This document shows, in pieces, positions 1 through 7,475 of a stretch of DNA of 52,814 nucleotides. The stretch is from Paenibacillus campinasensis (GTDB lineage: Bacteria > Bacillota > Bacilli > Paenibacillales > Paenibacillaceae), in NCBI RefSeq assembly GCF_002272015.1, contig NZ_NPBY01000081.1, positions 1 through 52,814 on the forward strand, in the 5' to 3' direction. Within the stretch, counting starts at the first letter, position 1. Every line of letters starts with the position of its first letter. A model generated the notes under the pieces. That model was not told the origin of the DNA, ran no database searches, and saw only the letters and a program-made list of their open reading frames with translations. The position numbers and the translations under genes are program-made.

Positions 1-244
1 CAGGTGTAGGGATCTCAGAAATACATTCGTGACATACAATTTTTCCTTTGAAATAAGTCACGTTCTCAGCATTTCCGCAGAAGATGCAAGCAGGCTCGTA
101 TTTCTTGAGCATGATCCGCTCACCGTCTACATAAATTTCAAGAGCGTCCTTCTCGCCGATTCCGAGTGTGCGGCGCAATTCAATCGGAATAACAACCCGT
201 CCCAGCTCATCGACTTTTCTTACAATTCCTGTTGATTTCATCAT
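1..244 (-). CDS. abrB: Transition-state regulator AbrB (3' end cut by the window edge)
   Basis: Reads leftward from ATG at 244 and runs off the window after about 81 codons. The N-terminal 50 residues carry the AbrB swapped-hairpin DNA-binding signature (MKSTGIVRKVDELGRVVIP, then ELRRTLGI and DALEIYVDGE). The remainder has CIFC followed about 17 residues later by CHEC, a CxxC/CxxC pattern that could bind zinc; this resembles the Paenibacillus/clostridial AbrB form and differs from B. subtilis AbrB, whose C-terminal multimerisation region lacks these cysteines. AbrB represses post-exponential genes until Spo0A shuts it off. A GAGAGGGG ribosome site lies 12 bases before ATG 244; a second ATG at 241 is possible. 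A sigma-A-like promoter and a Spo0A box lie upstream. Only a few C-terminal residues should be missing. Confidence 0.93.
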   Translation of the reverse strand, partial: MMKSTGIVRKVDELGRVVIPIELRRTLGIGEKDALEIYVDGERIMLKKYEPACIFCGNAENVTYFKGKIVCHECISEIPTP

Positions 245-277
245 AACTTATAATAGCCCCTCTCGCCATAATTTAAA

Positions 278-294
278 AAAGTCATAATTCGACA
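278..294 (-). promoter_or_regulatory. Spo0A box in the abrB leader
   Basis: The minus strand reads TGTCGAATTATGACTTT. The first seven bases are the exact 0A-box consensus TGTCGAA and the second heptamer, ten bases on, is a partial match (TGACTTT). In B. subtilis abrB two 0A boxes with the same 10-base phase lie just downstream of the promoter and mediate repression by phosphorylated Spo0A. Position and phase here agree, so repression of abrB by Spo0A is a reasonable inference. Confidence 0.6.
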
Positions 295-317
295 TAGTTC
301 TATCTTTTATGTTATTT

Positions 318-346
318 ATAGTACCAACGATTCCCAAAACAGTCAA
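318..346 (-). promoter_or_regulatory. Candidate sigma-A promoter of abrB
   Basis: On the minus strand, -35 TTGACT (341-346) and -10 TACTAT (318-323) are separated by 17 bases. Transcription would begin near 311 and leave a leader of about 65 bases that contains the Spo0A box at 288-294. Confidence 0.65.
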
Positions 347-456
347 CCTATATTTTTGAAAAATCGGAACCTGTTTACGAAAATATAGTGTACTGAACCC
401 TTGTACTTACGACAAAGTTACTATTACAGGACCTGAAAAGCGCCTGATTTCCTGGA

Positions 457-512
457 TGTCGATTTGGAAGGCGTGATTTTACTTATTTCGACACTATTCG
501 ACATTAAGTGTC
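457..512. promoter_or_regulatory. Tandem Spo0A-box cluster between abrB and the HD-domain gene
   Basis: TTCGACA occurs at 487-493 and again at 497-503, exactly ten bases apart, so both boxes face the same side of the helix. A one-mismatch copy (TGTCGAT) lies at 457-463. The second box also sits inside an inverted repeat GACACT (490-495) / AGTGTC (507-512). The 244-567 intergenic stretch holds nothing else I recognise except the abrB promoter. The cluster is about 65 bases before the HD gene and could act on it or, from a distance, on abrB. I found no convincing -10 element for the HD gene. Confidence 0.5.
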
Positions 513-567
513 AAAAAAAGTGCTTATCGGCCAAAATGAACGATAAATGAGAAGGAGTTGAGGAAGG

Positions 568-1857
568 ATGCTGTCTCCAATATCGGAAGAAAAAGTATTT
601 AAAGACCCGGTTCACAATTATATTCATGTCCAGGATGATATGATCTGGCGTCTCATCAATACGCCGGAGTTTCAGCGGCTGCGCCGGGTGCGTCAGCTCG
701 GGACGTCGTATCTGACCTTTCACGGGGCAGAGCATAGCCGATTTTCGCATTCGCTTGGGGTATATGAAATTACACGGAAAATTATTTCGCAGTTCGAGCG
801 CAGAGGGTATACGGATTGGCCGATGGACGAGCGTATGGTAGCATTATGCGCGGCTCTTCTCCATGATCTAGGTCACGGTCCCTTTTCCCACTCGGTGGAA
901 GAAGCGTTTGATATGGATCACGAAGATTGGACATGCAGAATTGTGCTCGGAGATACTTGTGTGAACGAGGTGTTGCGGGAGGCTGGCGATGACTTTCCAG
1001 AGAAGGTAGCCTCCGTCATTCGCAAGACGTATGACAAGCCGATCGTAATGAATCTCGTGACAAGCCCGCTGGATGCGGATCGTATGGATTATTTGCTCCG
1101 CGATGCGTATTATACCGGGGTTAATTATGGCACGATTGATATTGACCGGATTTTGCGGCTGCTGCGTCCGTTTCGTGATCGCATCGTCGTCAAGGAATCA
1201 GGGATGCACGCTGTAGAGGATTACCTGATGTCCCGGTATCAGATGTACTGGCAGGTATACTTCCATCCGGTGACGCGAAGCTCCGAAATTATTTTGCGAC
1301 AGATCTTCCGCAGAGCGAAGGAGCTGCATAGCCAGGGATACCGATTTAAGTTCATGATCGAGCCGCTGCCGTCCCTCTTTGAAGGTTCGCTATCCGTCCG
1401 CCAGTATTTGCAATTGGATGAAGCGTTGATCCAAACGGCATTTCTGCAATGGACCGCCGAGGAGGACAAGCAGCTTAGCGAATTATGCGGTCGATTCATG
1501 CACCGGAAACTGTATAAATACGTGGAATTTGACATGATGGACGAGTCTTTCATCGACGATATTCGCGAGGCATTCCGGCAAGCAGGCCTTCATCCGGAAT
1601 ATGACCTTGCCATTGATTTTCCGACCGATCTTCCTTATGATAGGTTTCATTCGGGCATGCCTTCGAGCGAGAAGCAGATCCTGCTGCTTGATCGTCATGA
1701 TCAATTGCGGGAAATCTCGGAGGTATCGGAGATTGTGCGCTCTATAAGCGGGATTCACCAAGGGCGTTATCATCTGTATTTCCCGGCGGAAAAAGTGAAG
1801 GATGCGCTTGACCGCATGCCTAAACATATCACAGATATTTTCAGACAAAGCTTGTAA
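568..1857 (+). CDS. HD-domain phosphohydrolase (YwfO-like)
   Basis: 429 residues. The HD metal site is plain: H56/H61 in AEHSRFSHSLGV, the HD pair at 99-100 in LLHDLGHGPFSHS, and the distal aspartates in SPLDADRMDYLLRD (about 166-179). This is the arrangement of the dGTPase-like HD superfamily protein YwfO of B. subtilis, which hydrolyses nucleoside triphosphates or related phosphoesters; substrate here is not known. The start is ATG 568, with GAAGGAG at 551-557 ten bases before it. It is divergent from abrB with a Spo0A-box cluster upstream. In B. subtilis the homologue is not next to abrB, so the pairing is a local arrangement. No clear terminator separates it from tatD, and the pair may be cotranscribed. 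Confidence 0.85.
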   Translation: MLSPISEEKVFKDPVHNYIHVQDDMIWRLINTPEFQRLRRVRQLGTSYLTFHGAEHSRFSHSLGVYEITRKIISQFERRGYTDWPMDERMVALCAALLHDLGHGPFSHSVEEAFDMDHEDWTCRIVLGDTCVNEVLREAGDDFPEKVASVIRKTYDKPIVMNLVTSPLDADRMDYLLRDAYYTGVNYGTIDIDRILRLLRPFRDRIVVKESGMHAVEDYLMSRYQMYWQVYFHPVTRSSEIILRQIFRRAKELHSQGYRFKFMIEPLPSLFEGSLSVRQYLQLDEALIQTAFLQWTAEEDKQLSELCGRFMHRKLYKYVEFDMMDESFIDDIREAFRQAGLHPEYDLAIDFPTDLPYDRFHSGMPSSEKQILLLDRHDQLREISEVSEIVRSISGIHQGRYHLYFPAEKVKDALDRMPKHITDIFRQSL

Positions 1858-1973
1858 GATAGATTCTGGCTGCGCTAGAAATCTCGGCGTTCCCCCTTAT
1901 ACTTTTAAACAGATCGGGGGCAGGCAAAGCAAGTTTGCGACAAAAAGCAACCCAAAGGAGTGGAAATGACGCG

Positions 1974-2762
1974 ATGCTGTTCGACACACATACCCATCTG
2001 GATGCGCATCAATTCGACGAGGACCGGGAGGCCGTCATTGCCCGGGCGCTTGAAGCGGGCGTATCAAGAATGATCAATATCGGTTTTAACCGGGAGACCA
2101 TTCCGACAACGATGAAGCTGGCGGAGTCCTATGACTTTATTTATGCGGCCGTTGGCTGGCATCCTGTAGACGCGATTACGATGAAGGACGAGGATCTGGA
2201 CTGGATCGCCTCGCTCTGTGCTCACGAGAAGGTGGTTGCGATCGGAGAGATCGGCCTGGACTATCACTGGGACACCTCCCCGAAGGAGGTTCAGCACCGC
2301 GTGCTTCGCCGGCAGATTGGCCTTGCGCGTGAACTCGGCATGCCGATTGTCATTCATAACCGGGATGCGCATGAGGATATTGTGAAGATTTTGCGGGAGG
2401 AGAAGGCGTCCGAGGTAGGCGGCGTGATGCATTCCTTCTCAGGGAGCTGGGAAACGGCAAAGCTGTGCCTCCATATGGGCTTTCATATTTCCTTTGGCGG
2501 GCCGATTACGTTCAAGAATGCCAAGCAGCCGAAGGAGGTTCTTGTTCAGGTTCCGATGGATCGTTTATTGATCGAGACGGATTCGCCGTATTTGACACCG
2601 CATCCGTTCCGGGGGAAGCGAAATGAGAGCGGATATGTTAAGATGGTGGCCGAGGCTGCTGCCGAATTGAAAGGAATTACCGTGGAAGAACTGGCTGAGA
2701 TTACCACGAGAAATGCTATGGAACGATTTTCCATTAAACAAAATCCGGAGCAAAAGCGGTGA
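1974..2762 (+). CDS. tatD: TatD-family metal-dependent DNase
   Basis: 262 residues from ATG 1974, preceded by AAAGGAG at 1954-1960; an upstream in-frame TTG (1935) would add residues unlike the family, so I reject it. The TIM-barrel metal ligands of TatD are all visible: DTHTHLD at the N-terminus (H6, H8), GEIGLDYHW for the bridging glutamate, IHNRDA and MHSFSGS for the later histidines, and ETDSPYL for the aspartate. TatD proteins are 3'-5' exonucleases acting on DNA, implicated in DNA repair; B. subtilis YabD occupies the same position before yabE. It follows the HD gene by 116 bases. Confidence 0.92.
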   Translation: MLFDTHTHLDAHQFDEDREAVIARALEAGVSRMINIGFNRETIPTTMKLAESYDFIYAAVGWHPVDAITMKDEDLDWIASLCAHEKVVAIGEIGLDYHWDTSPKEVQHRVLRRQIGLARELGMPIVIHNRDAHEDIVKILREEKASEVGGVMHSFSGSWETAKLCLHMGFHISFGGPITFKNAKQPKEVLVQVPMDRLLIETDSPYLTPHPFRGKRNESGYVKMVAEAAAELKGITVEELAEITTRNAMERFSIKQNPEQKR

Positions 2763-2863
2763 AAAAGAGAGTATTTGCGATTAATTAAAGATTTTTTAAT
2801 ACAAAAGAGGTTGATATTACAATATTTTAACCATTTACTTCGAAAAATGTGGTTGATTGTTGC

Positions 2864-2893
2864 TTTACAACCTGCATGTAAACAGGATATCAT
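2864..2893 (+). promoter_or_regulatory. Candidate sigma-A promoter for riboswitch and yabE
   Basis: TTTACA (2864-2869) and TATCAT (2888-2893) with an 18-base spacer. Transcription from about 2900 would include the whole aptamer that starts near 2953. Confidence 0.45.
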
Positions 2894-2952
2894 CTTTTCA
2901 GTGATAAGAAGCTGCCAAGATTTCGAATCTGCAGCGGACCATTTCATGAACC

Positions 2953-3148
2953 GTCTCGCTTAATCCCTGCTTTTTGGGGAACGGGGGAACCGATACAGCT
3001 TTATGCATCCGCGGGATGCCGGGCCGTATTTGATTTCAGTAATTCGAGTCTTTGGGGTGAATTGAACGGACTTCGCCATGAGCGAAGCTCCCGACATAGG
3101 GCGTCACTCTTACGTCCAAACCCGACAGCTAACTCCGTAAGCGAAGTA
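2953..3148 (+). ncRNA. c-di-AMP riboswitch (ydaO/yuaA type)
   Basis: Landmarks of the ydaO class are present in order. TCGCTTA (2956-2962) pairs with TAAGCGA (3138-3144) to close the element. GGGGAACGGGGGAACC lies at 2976-2991, GGGGTGAATT near 3055-3064, and the conserved GACAGCTAAC at 3124-3133. The class binds cyclic di-AMP and usually turns expression off through a downstream terminator; its typical targets are cell-wall hydrolases and potassium transport. Here it precedes a G5/3D-domain wall protein and is followed by a terminator hairpin, which fits. The exact fold was not computed. Confidence 0.88.
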
Positions 3149-3194
3149 AGAGGGGAATTCTCGTGCACACCTTTTCCATGATTATTGTCATCAG

Positions 3195-3246
3195 GAAGCC
3201 ACGTTAGAGCCTCTAGTACTCTTTCAAGGGCTTCTTTTGTTTTTGA
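3195..3246 (+). terminator. Expression-platform terminator of the c-di-AMP riboswitch
   Basis: GAAGCC (3195-3200) pairs with GGCTTC (3229-3234), followed by TTTTGTTTTTG. The hairpin lies between the aptamer and the yabE start, as expected for ligand-induced premature termination. The stem is short and the loop long, so the functional fold may include more of the intervening sequence. Confidence 0.55.
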
Positions 3247-3296
3247 ATATTGGAGAGGTGATCGTCATACTGTTGGTAAACAGGAGGTGACGAAGC

Positions 3297-4634
3297 ATGG
3301 ACGGGAAGACGGGGATTGACGCAGGGCGTTTAGTAGCAGTTCGCTCTGTGGGAAAATTTGCTATAGTCACGTCAAATGCATTTCATGCGTTGTCAGACGG
3401 CGGGACTATGAAGGAGGATGGAATAGTGGGCGTTTTTCAATCTGAGAAGACCCATGAATCACAATCATCCAGCATGTCTTACGCATTACGATGGAAGCAT
3501 GAAAATTTGCGTCAATTGGTGTTGCTTGGCACCATGGGTGCCATCACCGTCTCATTGCTCGTGTCGCTGGTTGTTCATGATCAGACGGGTAAGGAAGTTC
3601 ATCTTGTGGTTGATGGTCGAGTGACCAAAGTCGAAACGCGTGGTTCCCTGCTTCAAGAAGTGCTGGATGAGCAGGCGATTACGTTGAACCCGCAGGATCA
3701 GGTGTCGATGCCCCTGAATGGAGCGATTCAGGACGGCGACCGGATCATTATCGAGCGTGCGGTTCCAATCCAAATTACAGTTGACAGCAAAACTCAAACG
3801 CTGTTCACCACCCAGAATACGGTCGCTGATGTGCTCAAGGAAGCTCGCATCACGGTCGGGGTAGATGATAAAGTTGTGCCATCCGAAGACACGAATTTGT
3901 CCGGTAACATGGATATCCGTGTCATCCGCGTCACGAAACAAACCGTTCAGGAGCCGGAAAGCCGCACCTTCCGCGTGATCAAGACGGCGGACCCTTCTCT
4001 GGTCAAAGGCGATAACCGCGTCATTCAACGCGGCGAGAACGGGGTGCTGATTCATCATTACGAGAAGGTATACCATGACGGAAAGCTCGTTTCCAAGACG
4101 AAGATCGGTCAAGAGGTAGAACGGAGAACGAAGGATAAGATTATTGCAGTCGGCACCAAGAAGGCTCCGGAGCCGGAGATCGTCGAGGAGCAGACCGTTC
4201 AGACGGCTGCTGTGAATGTTAAGGCTACATCTGCGAAGCTGGCCACCGCGAAGAAGGCGCCAGAAGCCAAGGCAGCGGAGAATAACAATAATGTCGTCTC
4301 CAAAGCCGGTGTTGATTTTAAATATACCAAGGTGTTGAACAATGTATCCATGACCGCCTATTCCTCGGAACAGCCGGGCATCGGGACACGTACCGCTTCG
4401 GGAACCCGAGTGACCGAGGGCCGTACGATTGCAGTTGACCCTAACGTCATTCCGATCGGCTGGTGGGTATACATCGAAGGACTGGGCTTCCGCCGCGCTG
4501 AAGATACTGGCGGCGCGATCAAAGGCAACAAAATCGACGTCTATTATGATTCGCTGAATGCAGCCATTAATTTCGGGCGCAAAAACGGGCGTACCGTCTA
4601 TGTCATCGGCCCGGTAAAACCGAATGTCAATTAA
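3297..4634 (+). CDS. yabE: G5 and 3D domain cell-wall protein (YabE/RpfB-like)
   Basis: 445 residues from ATG 3297. One membrane segment (about 73-93) anchors it. Three DUF348 repeats follow (about 98-225), then a G5 domain (about 226-295), an Ala/Lys/Glu-rich linker, and a C-terminal 3D domain (about 350-440) with MTAYS, TASGT, AVDPNVIPIG, EDTGGAIKGNKIDVYYD. The 3D fold is a MltA-like lytic transglycosylase domain, so the protein probably cleaves peptidoglycan outside the membrane. Two start signals exist in frame: AGGAGGTG seven bases before ATG 3297, and AAGGAGG (3411-3417) eight bases before GTG 3426. The shorter form (402 residues) puts the membrane segment nearer the N-terminus, as in B. 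subtilis YabE. I report the longer form but consider the inner start about equally likely. A c-di-AMP riboswitch precedes it. Confidence 0.88.
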   Translation: MDGKTGIDAGRLVAVRSVGKFAIVTSNAFHALSDGGTMKEDGIVGVFQSEKTHESQSSSMSYALRWKHENLRQLVLLGTMGAITVSLLVSLVVHDQTGKEVHLVVDGRVTKVETRGSLLQEVLDEQAITLNPQDQVSMPLNGAIQDGDRIIIERAVPIQITVDSKTQTLFTTQNTVADVLKEARITVGVDDKVVPSEDTNLSGNMDIRVIRVTKQTVQEPESRTFRVIKTADPSLVKGDNRVIQRGENGVLIHHYEKVYHDGKLVSKTKIGQEVERRTKDKIIAVGTKKAPEPEIVEEQTVQTAAVNVKATSAKLATAKKAPEAKAAENNNNVVSKAGVDFKYTKVLNNVSMTAYSSEQPGIGTRTASGTRVTEGRTIAVDPNVIPIGWWVYIEGLGFRRAEDTGGAIKGNKIDVYYDSLNAAINFGRKNGRTVYVIGPVKPNVN

Positions 4635-4656
4635 CCTGGACCAGCCATAATTCCAA

Positions 4657-4685
4657 TTTACTTTGCCATGATAATGCTATACTAT
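4657..4685 (+). promoter_or_regulatory. Candidate sigma-A promoter upstream of rnmV
   Basis: TTTACT (4657-4662) and TACTAT (4680-4685), 17-base spacer. The predicted start lies about 20 bases before the palindromic terminator at 4711-4736, so an rnmV transcript from here would have to pass that hairpin. Confidence 0.4.
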
Positions 4686-4710
4686 GTAGCTTATAATATA
4701 CATTGACGAT

Positions 4711-4740
4711 AAGAAGAGGATGATCATCCTCTTCTTTTAT
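4711..4740 (+). terminator. Intrinsic terminator after yabE
   Basis: 4711-4736 is a perfect 26-base palindrome (arms begin AAGAAGAGGATG) followed by TTTTATTTT. It ends the yabE transcript, or attenuates transcription from the promoter at 4657-4685. Confidence 0.8.
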
Positions 4741-4832
4741 TTTGTGATTTGGACAGCTTGGCACCGGCTGGAATGAACGATGTGCCGGAACGCCATCTGG
4801 CGGATGCGAAAGAGGAAGGAAGATTGTATCGT

Positions 4833-5387
4833 ATGATCAAGGAAGTTATCGTGGTGGAAGGCCGGGATGATACGGTTGCGATCAAGCGGGCGGTTGAAGC
4901 CGACACGATTGAAACCGGCGGCTCGGCCATTAACCAGCATACGCTGCGCCGGATCGCGCTTGCCAAGGAGCGGAGAGGCGTCATTATTCTGACTGACCCC
5001 GATCATGCAGGCGAGAGAATCCGGAAGATTATAGATCGGCATGTGCCTGGCTGCAAGCATGCCTTCATCCCGGAGGAAGATGCGACCCGCAAAGGGGACA
5101 TCGGGGTGGAGAACGCATCGCCGGAGGCTATTAGAAGGGCGCTTGAACGTGTGCATACGTCATTTGAAGGCAGAGAGAGCCAGATCAGTATGGACGACCT
5201 GATTGACGCCGGGTTAACGGTTCATCCGGATGCAGCCCAGCGGCGCATGCAGATGGGCAATCTGCTGGGGATCGGCTATTGCAATAGCAAGCAGTTTTAC
5301 AAGCGGCTCGGAATGTTCCAGATTACACGTGAGGAATTTGCAGCTGCGCTGGCGAAGCTGGATGAAGGAGGCTTGGAGTCATCATGA
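4833..5387 (+). CDS. rnmV: Ribonuclease M5 (5S rRNA maturation)
   Basis: 184 residues from ATG 4833, close to the 186 of B. subtilis RnmV and matching its MIKE(I/V)IVVEGRDD beginning. The Toprim motifs are visible: VVEGRDD with the catalytic glutamate and TDPDHAGERIR with the DxD pair. RNase M5 cleaves both strands of precursor 5S rRNA in complex with ribosomal protein L18. AGGAAGGA lies 12 bases upstream of ATG 4833; an in-frame TTG at 4824 is possible, and the in-frame ATG at 4749 would add 28 residues absent from the family. The stop overlaps the ksgA start by four bases (ATGA), which indicates translational coupling. Confidence 0.93.
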   Translation: MIKEVIVVEGRDDTVAIKRAVEADTIETGGSAINQHTLRRIALAKERRGVIILTDPDHAGERIRKIIDRHVPGCKHAFIPEEDATRKGDIGVENASPEAIRRALERVHTSFEGRESQISMDDLIDAGLTVHPDAAQRRMQMGNLLGIGYCNSKQFYKRLGMFQITREEFAAALAKLDEGGLESS

Positions 5388-6268
5388 CGCGAATCGAAGA
5401 TATTTCAACACCAAGGCGAACGAAGGAGATCATTCAGCGCCACGGCTTTTCCTTCAAGAAGAGCCTCGGGCAGAACTTTCTGATCGACCAGAACATTCTG
5501 CACAAGATCGTGGAGGCTGCCGAGCTCGATGAAACGAAAGGGGCGCTGGAGATCGGACCGGGGATCGGGGCGCTGACAGAGAAGCTGGCGCAAACCGCTG
5601 GCGCGGTCACCGCGGTCGAAATCGACCAGCGTCTCATTCCGATCCTGAAGGAAGTGCTGGAGCCGTACGGCAACGTTCGTGTCCATCACGGCGATGTGCT
5701 CAAGGTGGATCTGCACGAACTGTTTCGTACGGATTTTGCGGACAAGGCCAAGGTCAGTGTGGTGGCCAATCTGCCGTATTATGTGACTACCCCGATTCTG
5801 ATGAAGCTGCTGGAGGAGAAGCTCCCGCTGGAGAATATCGTCATCATGATCCAGAAGGAGGTCGCAGAGCGAATGGCTGCCTCTCCGGGAAGCAAGGATT
5901 ACGGGAGCCTGAGCATCGCGGTTCAGTATTACAGCGTGCCGAAGCTCGTCTGTACGGTTCCGCATACCGTATTCATTCCACAGCCGAATGTGGAGTCAGC
6001 GGTGATTCGGCTTGAAGTCCGCGAGGAGCCGCCGGTATCGGTGCCGGATGAAGGGTTCTTTTTCGAAGTGGTACAGGCTTCATTCGCCCAACGGCGCAAG
6101 ACGATTGCGAACAATCTGAAGAGCCGCTTCTTCCCGGAGAAAGGGCGAGAGCGGCTGGAGCAGCTTCTGGCTGAAGCAGAGATCGAGCCGTCCCGGCGCG
6201 GGGAGACACTCAGCATTGAGGAGTACGCGCGGCTTAGCCGCGTTCTGTACGAGGCTGGCATCCGTTAA
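5384..6268 (+). CDS. rsmA: 16S rRNA A1518/A1519 N6-dimethyltransferase
   Basis: 294 residues, usual length for RsmA/KsgA. The SAM-binding motif I (LEIGPGIGALTEKLA), the acidic loop VEIDQRLIPIL, and motif IV NLPYYVTTPI of N6-adenine methylases are all present, and the C-terminal helical domain follows. It dimethylates two adenosines near the 3' end of 16S rRNA during late 30S assembly; loss gives kasugamycin resistance. It is coupled to rnmV by ATGA overlap, as in many Firmicutes, so both rRNA maturation enzymes come from one message. Confidence 0.97.
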   Translation: MTRIEDISTPRRTKEIIQRHGFSFKKSLGQNFLIDQNILHKIVEAAELDETKGALEIGPGIGALTEKLAQTAGAVTAVEIDQRLIPILKEVLEPYGNVRVHHGDVLKVDLHELFRTDFADKAKVSVVANLPYYVTTPILMKLLEEKLPLENIVIMIQKEVAERMAASPGSKDYGSLSIAVQYYSVPKLVCTVPHTVFIPQPNVESAVIRLEVREEPPVSVPDEGFFFEVVQASFAQRRKTIANNLKSRFFPEKGRERLEQLLAEAEIEPSRRGETLSIEEYARLSRVLYEAGIR

Positions 6269-6292
6269 CGCAGTTAATTTGAATCCGGCATG

Positions 6293-6321
6293 AACCAATC
6301 ACCGCTTATGCCCATACCATA
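6293..6321 (+). promoter_or_regulatory. Candidate sigma-K promoter of yabG
   Basis: AACC (6293-6296) and CATACCATA (6313-6321), 16 bases apart, fit the sigma-K pattern mACm / CATAnnnTA. B. subtilis yabG is transcribed by sigma-K. The implied leader is very short (start near 6327, ATG at 6339), which lowers confidence. Confidence 0.4.
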
Positions 6322-6338
6322 GGGTAGGGGTGATGTTG

Positions 6339-7235
6339 ATGAACTTGGGAGATTTGGTCGTTCGTAAATCCTACGGCGGCGATATCACGTTCCGGGTGGA
6401 GGATGTACGGCGGGAGAACATCATCATTAAAGGGACAGAATTCAGGCTGCTGGCTGATTCGCCGGCTGATGATCTGGTCAAGGCGCCGTATCCCGCTGTA
6501 AGCGAACGAACAAAGCAGGCACGGATTAAGGCCAGCGAGTCATTAAGCCGCCTGGAGAAGCATAAGCAGGAACAGAGTGAGCGTCAGCTGGCCAGCCTTC
6601 GGAATGAATGGGGCCAGAACGTGGATAAAGGTTATTTTGACGTGCCTGGAAAGGTTCTTCATCTGGATGGAGACCCCCAATATTTGAAAAAAAGCCTGGC
6701 ACTGTACAATCAGCTTCGGGTACCGGCGGAAGGGCATTACGTCAATGAATCGGCCATGGCGGATGTGCTGTACCATATGCTGCCGCGGGTAAGGCCCGAC
6801 ATTGTCGTCATCACAGGCCATGACGGTGTGCTCAAGCGCAGACAACCGTACAATCTGTACAGTCTCGACAGTTACAAAAATTCGCAAAACTTCGCTTCGG
6901 CGATTCAGGTCGCGCGTCAATATGAACGCAATATGGACTCCCTGATCATTGTGGCAGGGGCATGCCAGTCTCATTTTGAGGCGCTGCTTCAGGCGGGCGC
7001 CAACTTTGCAAGCTCTCCAGGCCGCATTCTGATCCATGCGCTGGACCCGGTATACGTGGCTGCAAAGGCCGCTTACACGTCCGTCAGGGACACGGTGAAC
7101 ATAACCGATATTATTCACCATACCATTAGCGGCAGCCAGGGGCTCGGAGGTATTGAGACGCGAGGCAGCTACCGCATCGGTCTGCCGCGCCTTCAGGACC
7201 TGTCCACCTTGAAGGTGACGCCAACGGTCAATTAA
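6339..7235 (+). CDS. yabG: Sporulation-specific protease YabG
   Basis: 298 residues from ATG 6339; GGGTAGGGG (6322-6330) sits eight bases before it, while ATG 6333 and GTG 6330 are too close. The sequence follows B. subtilis YabG: MNLGDLVVRKSYGGD start, PGKVLHLDGDPQYL, DIVVITGHDG, and the conserved block GACQSHFEALLQAGANFASSP, with GLGGIETRG near the end. YabG is a cysteine protease made late in the mother cell that processes coat proteins such as SpoIVA before cross-linking. The Cys in GACQSH and His in TGHD are good catalytic candidates. A sigma-K-like promoter lies directly upstream and a strong terminator downstream, so it is a single-gene unit. Confidence 0.94.
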   Translation: MNLGDLVVRKSYGGDITFRVEDVRRENIIIKGTEFRLLADSPADDLVKAPYPAVSERTKQARIKASESLSRLEKHKQEQSERQLASLRNEWGQNVDKGYFDVPGKVLHLDGDPQYLKKSLALYNQLRVPAEGHYVNESAMADVLYHMLPRVRPDIVVITGHDGVLKRRQPYNLYSLDSYKNSQNFASAIQVARQYERNMDSLIIVAGACQSHFEALLQAGANFASSPGRILIHALDPVYVAAKAAYTSVRDTVNITDIIHHTISGSQGLGGIETRGSYRIGLPRLQDLSTLKVTPTVN

Positions 7236-7294
7236 TTGCACAAGGGGGCCAGGAATGGCTCTCATACAGCCCTGGAACCTAGGAGCGATCCTGA

Positions 7295-7341
7295 AGCGCG
7301 GGCTGCGAGGAATTTGATTTCCTTGCAGCCCGCGCTTTTTT
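7295..7341 (+). terminator. Intrinsic terminator after yabG
   Basis: AAGCGCGGGCTGCGAGGAA pairs with the matching arm at 7319-7337 around a short loop (one G-U pair), followed by a T run to 7341. Confidence 0.9.
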
Positions 7342-7431
7342 GGCATGGGCCGATGAGGATACATAATTGAAGCAAGAATGGTGCATATTAATCAAAATGG
7401 AAGTCGCGGTTCCTCTTTCGAAAAAAATTCA

Positions 7432-7461
7432 TTGACAATACATTTTTGATGCTGATATAAT
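7432..7461 (+). promoter_or_regulatory. veg promoter P1 (sigma-A)
   Basis: Consensus -35 TTGACA (7432-7437) and consensus -10 TATAAT (7456-7461), spacer 18. It is the first of two near-perfect promoters in tandem. Confidence 0.85.
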
Positions 7462-7475
7462 TAAATATTTTTGAT

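Noticed and set aside
2775..2963. Short plus-strand frame after tatD
   Set aside because: It runs over the promoter and into the c-di-AMP aptamer, and its product has no family character.
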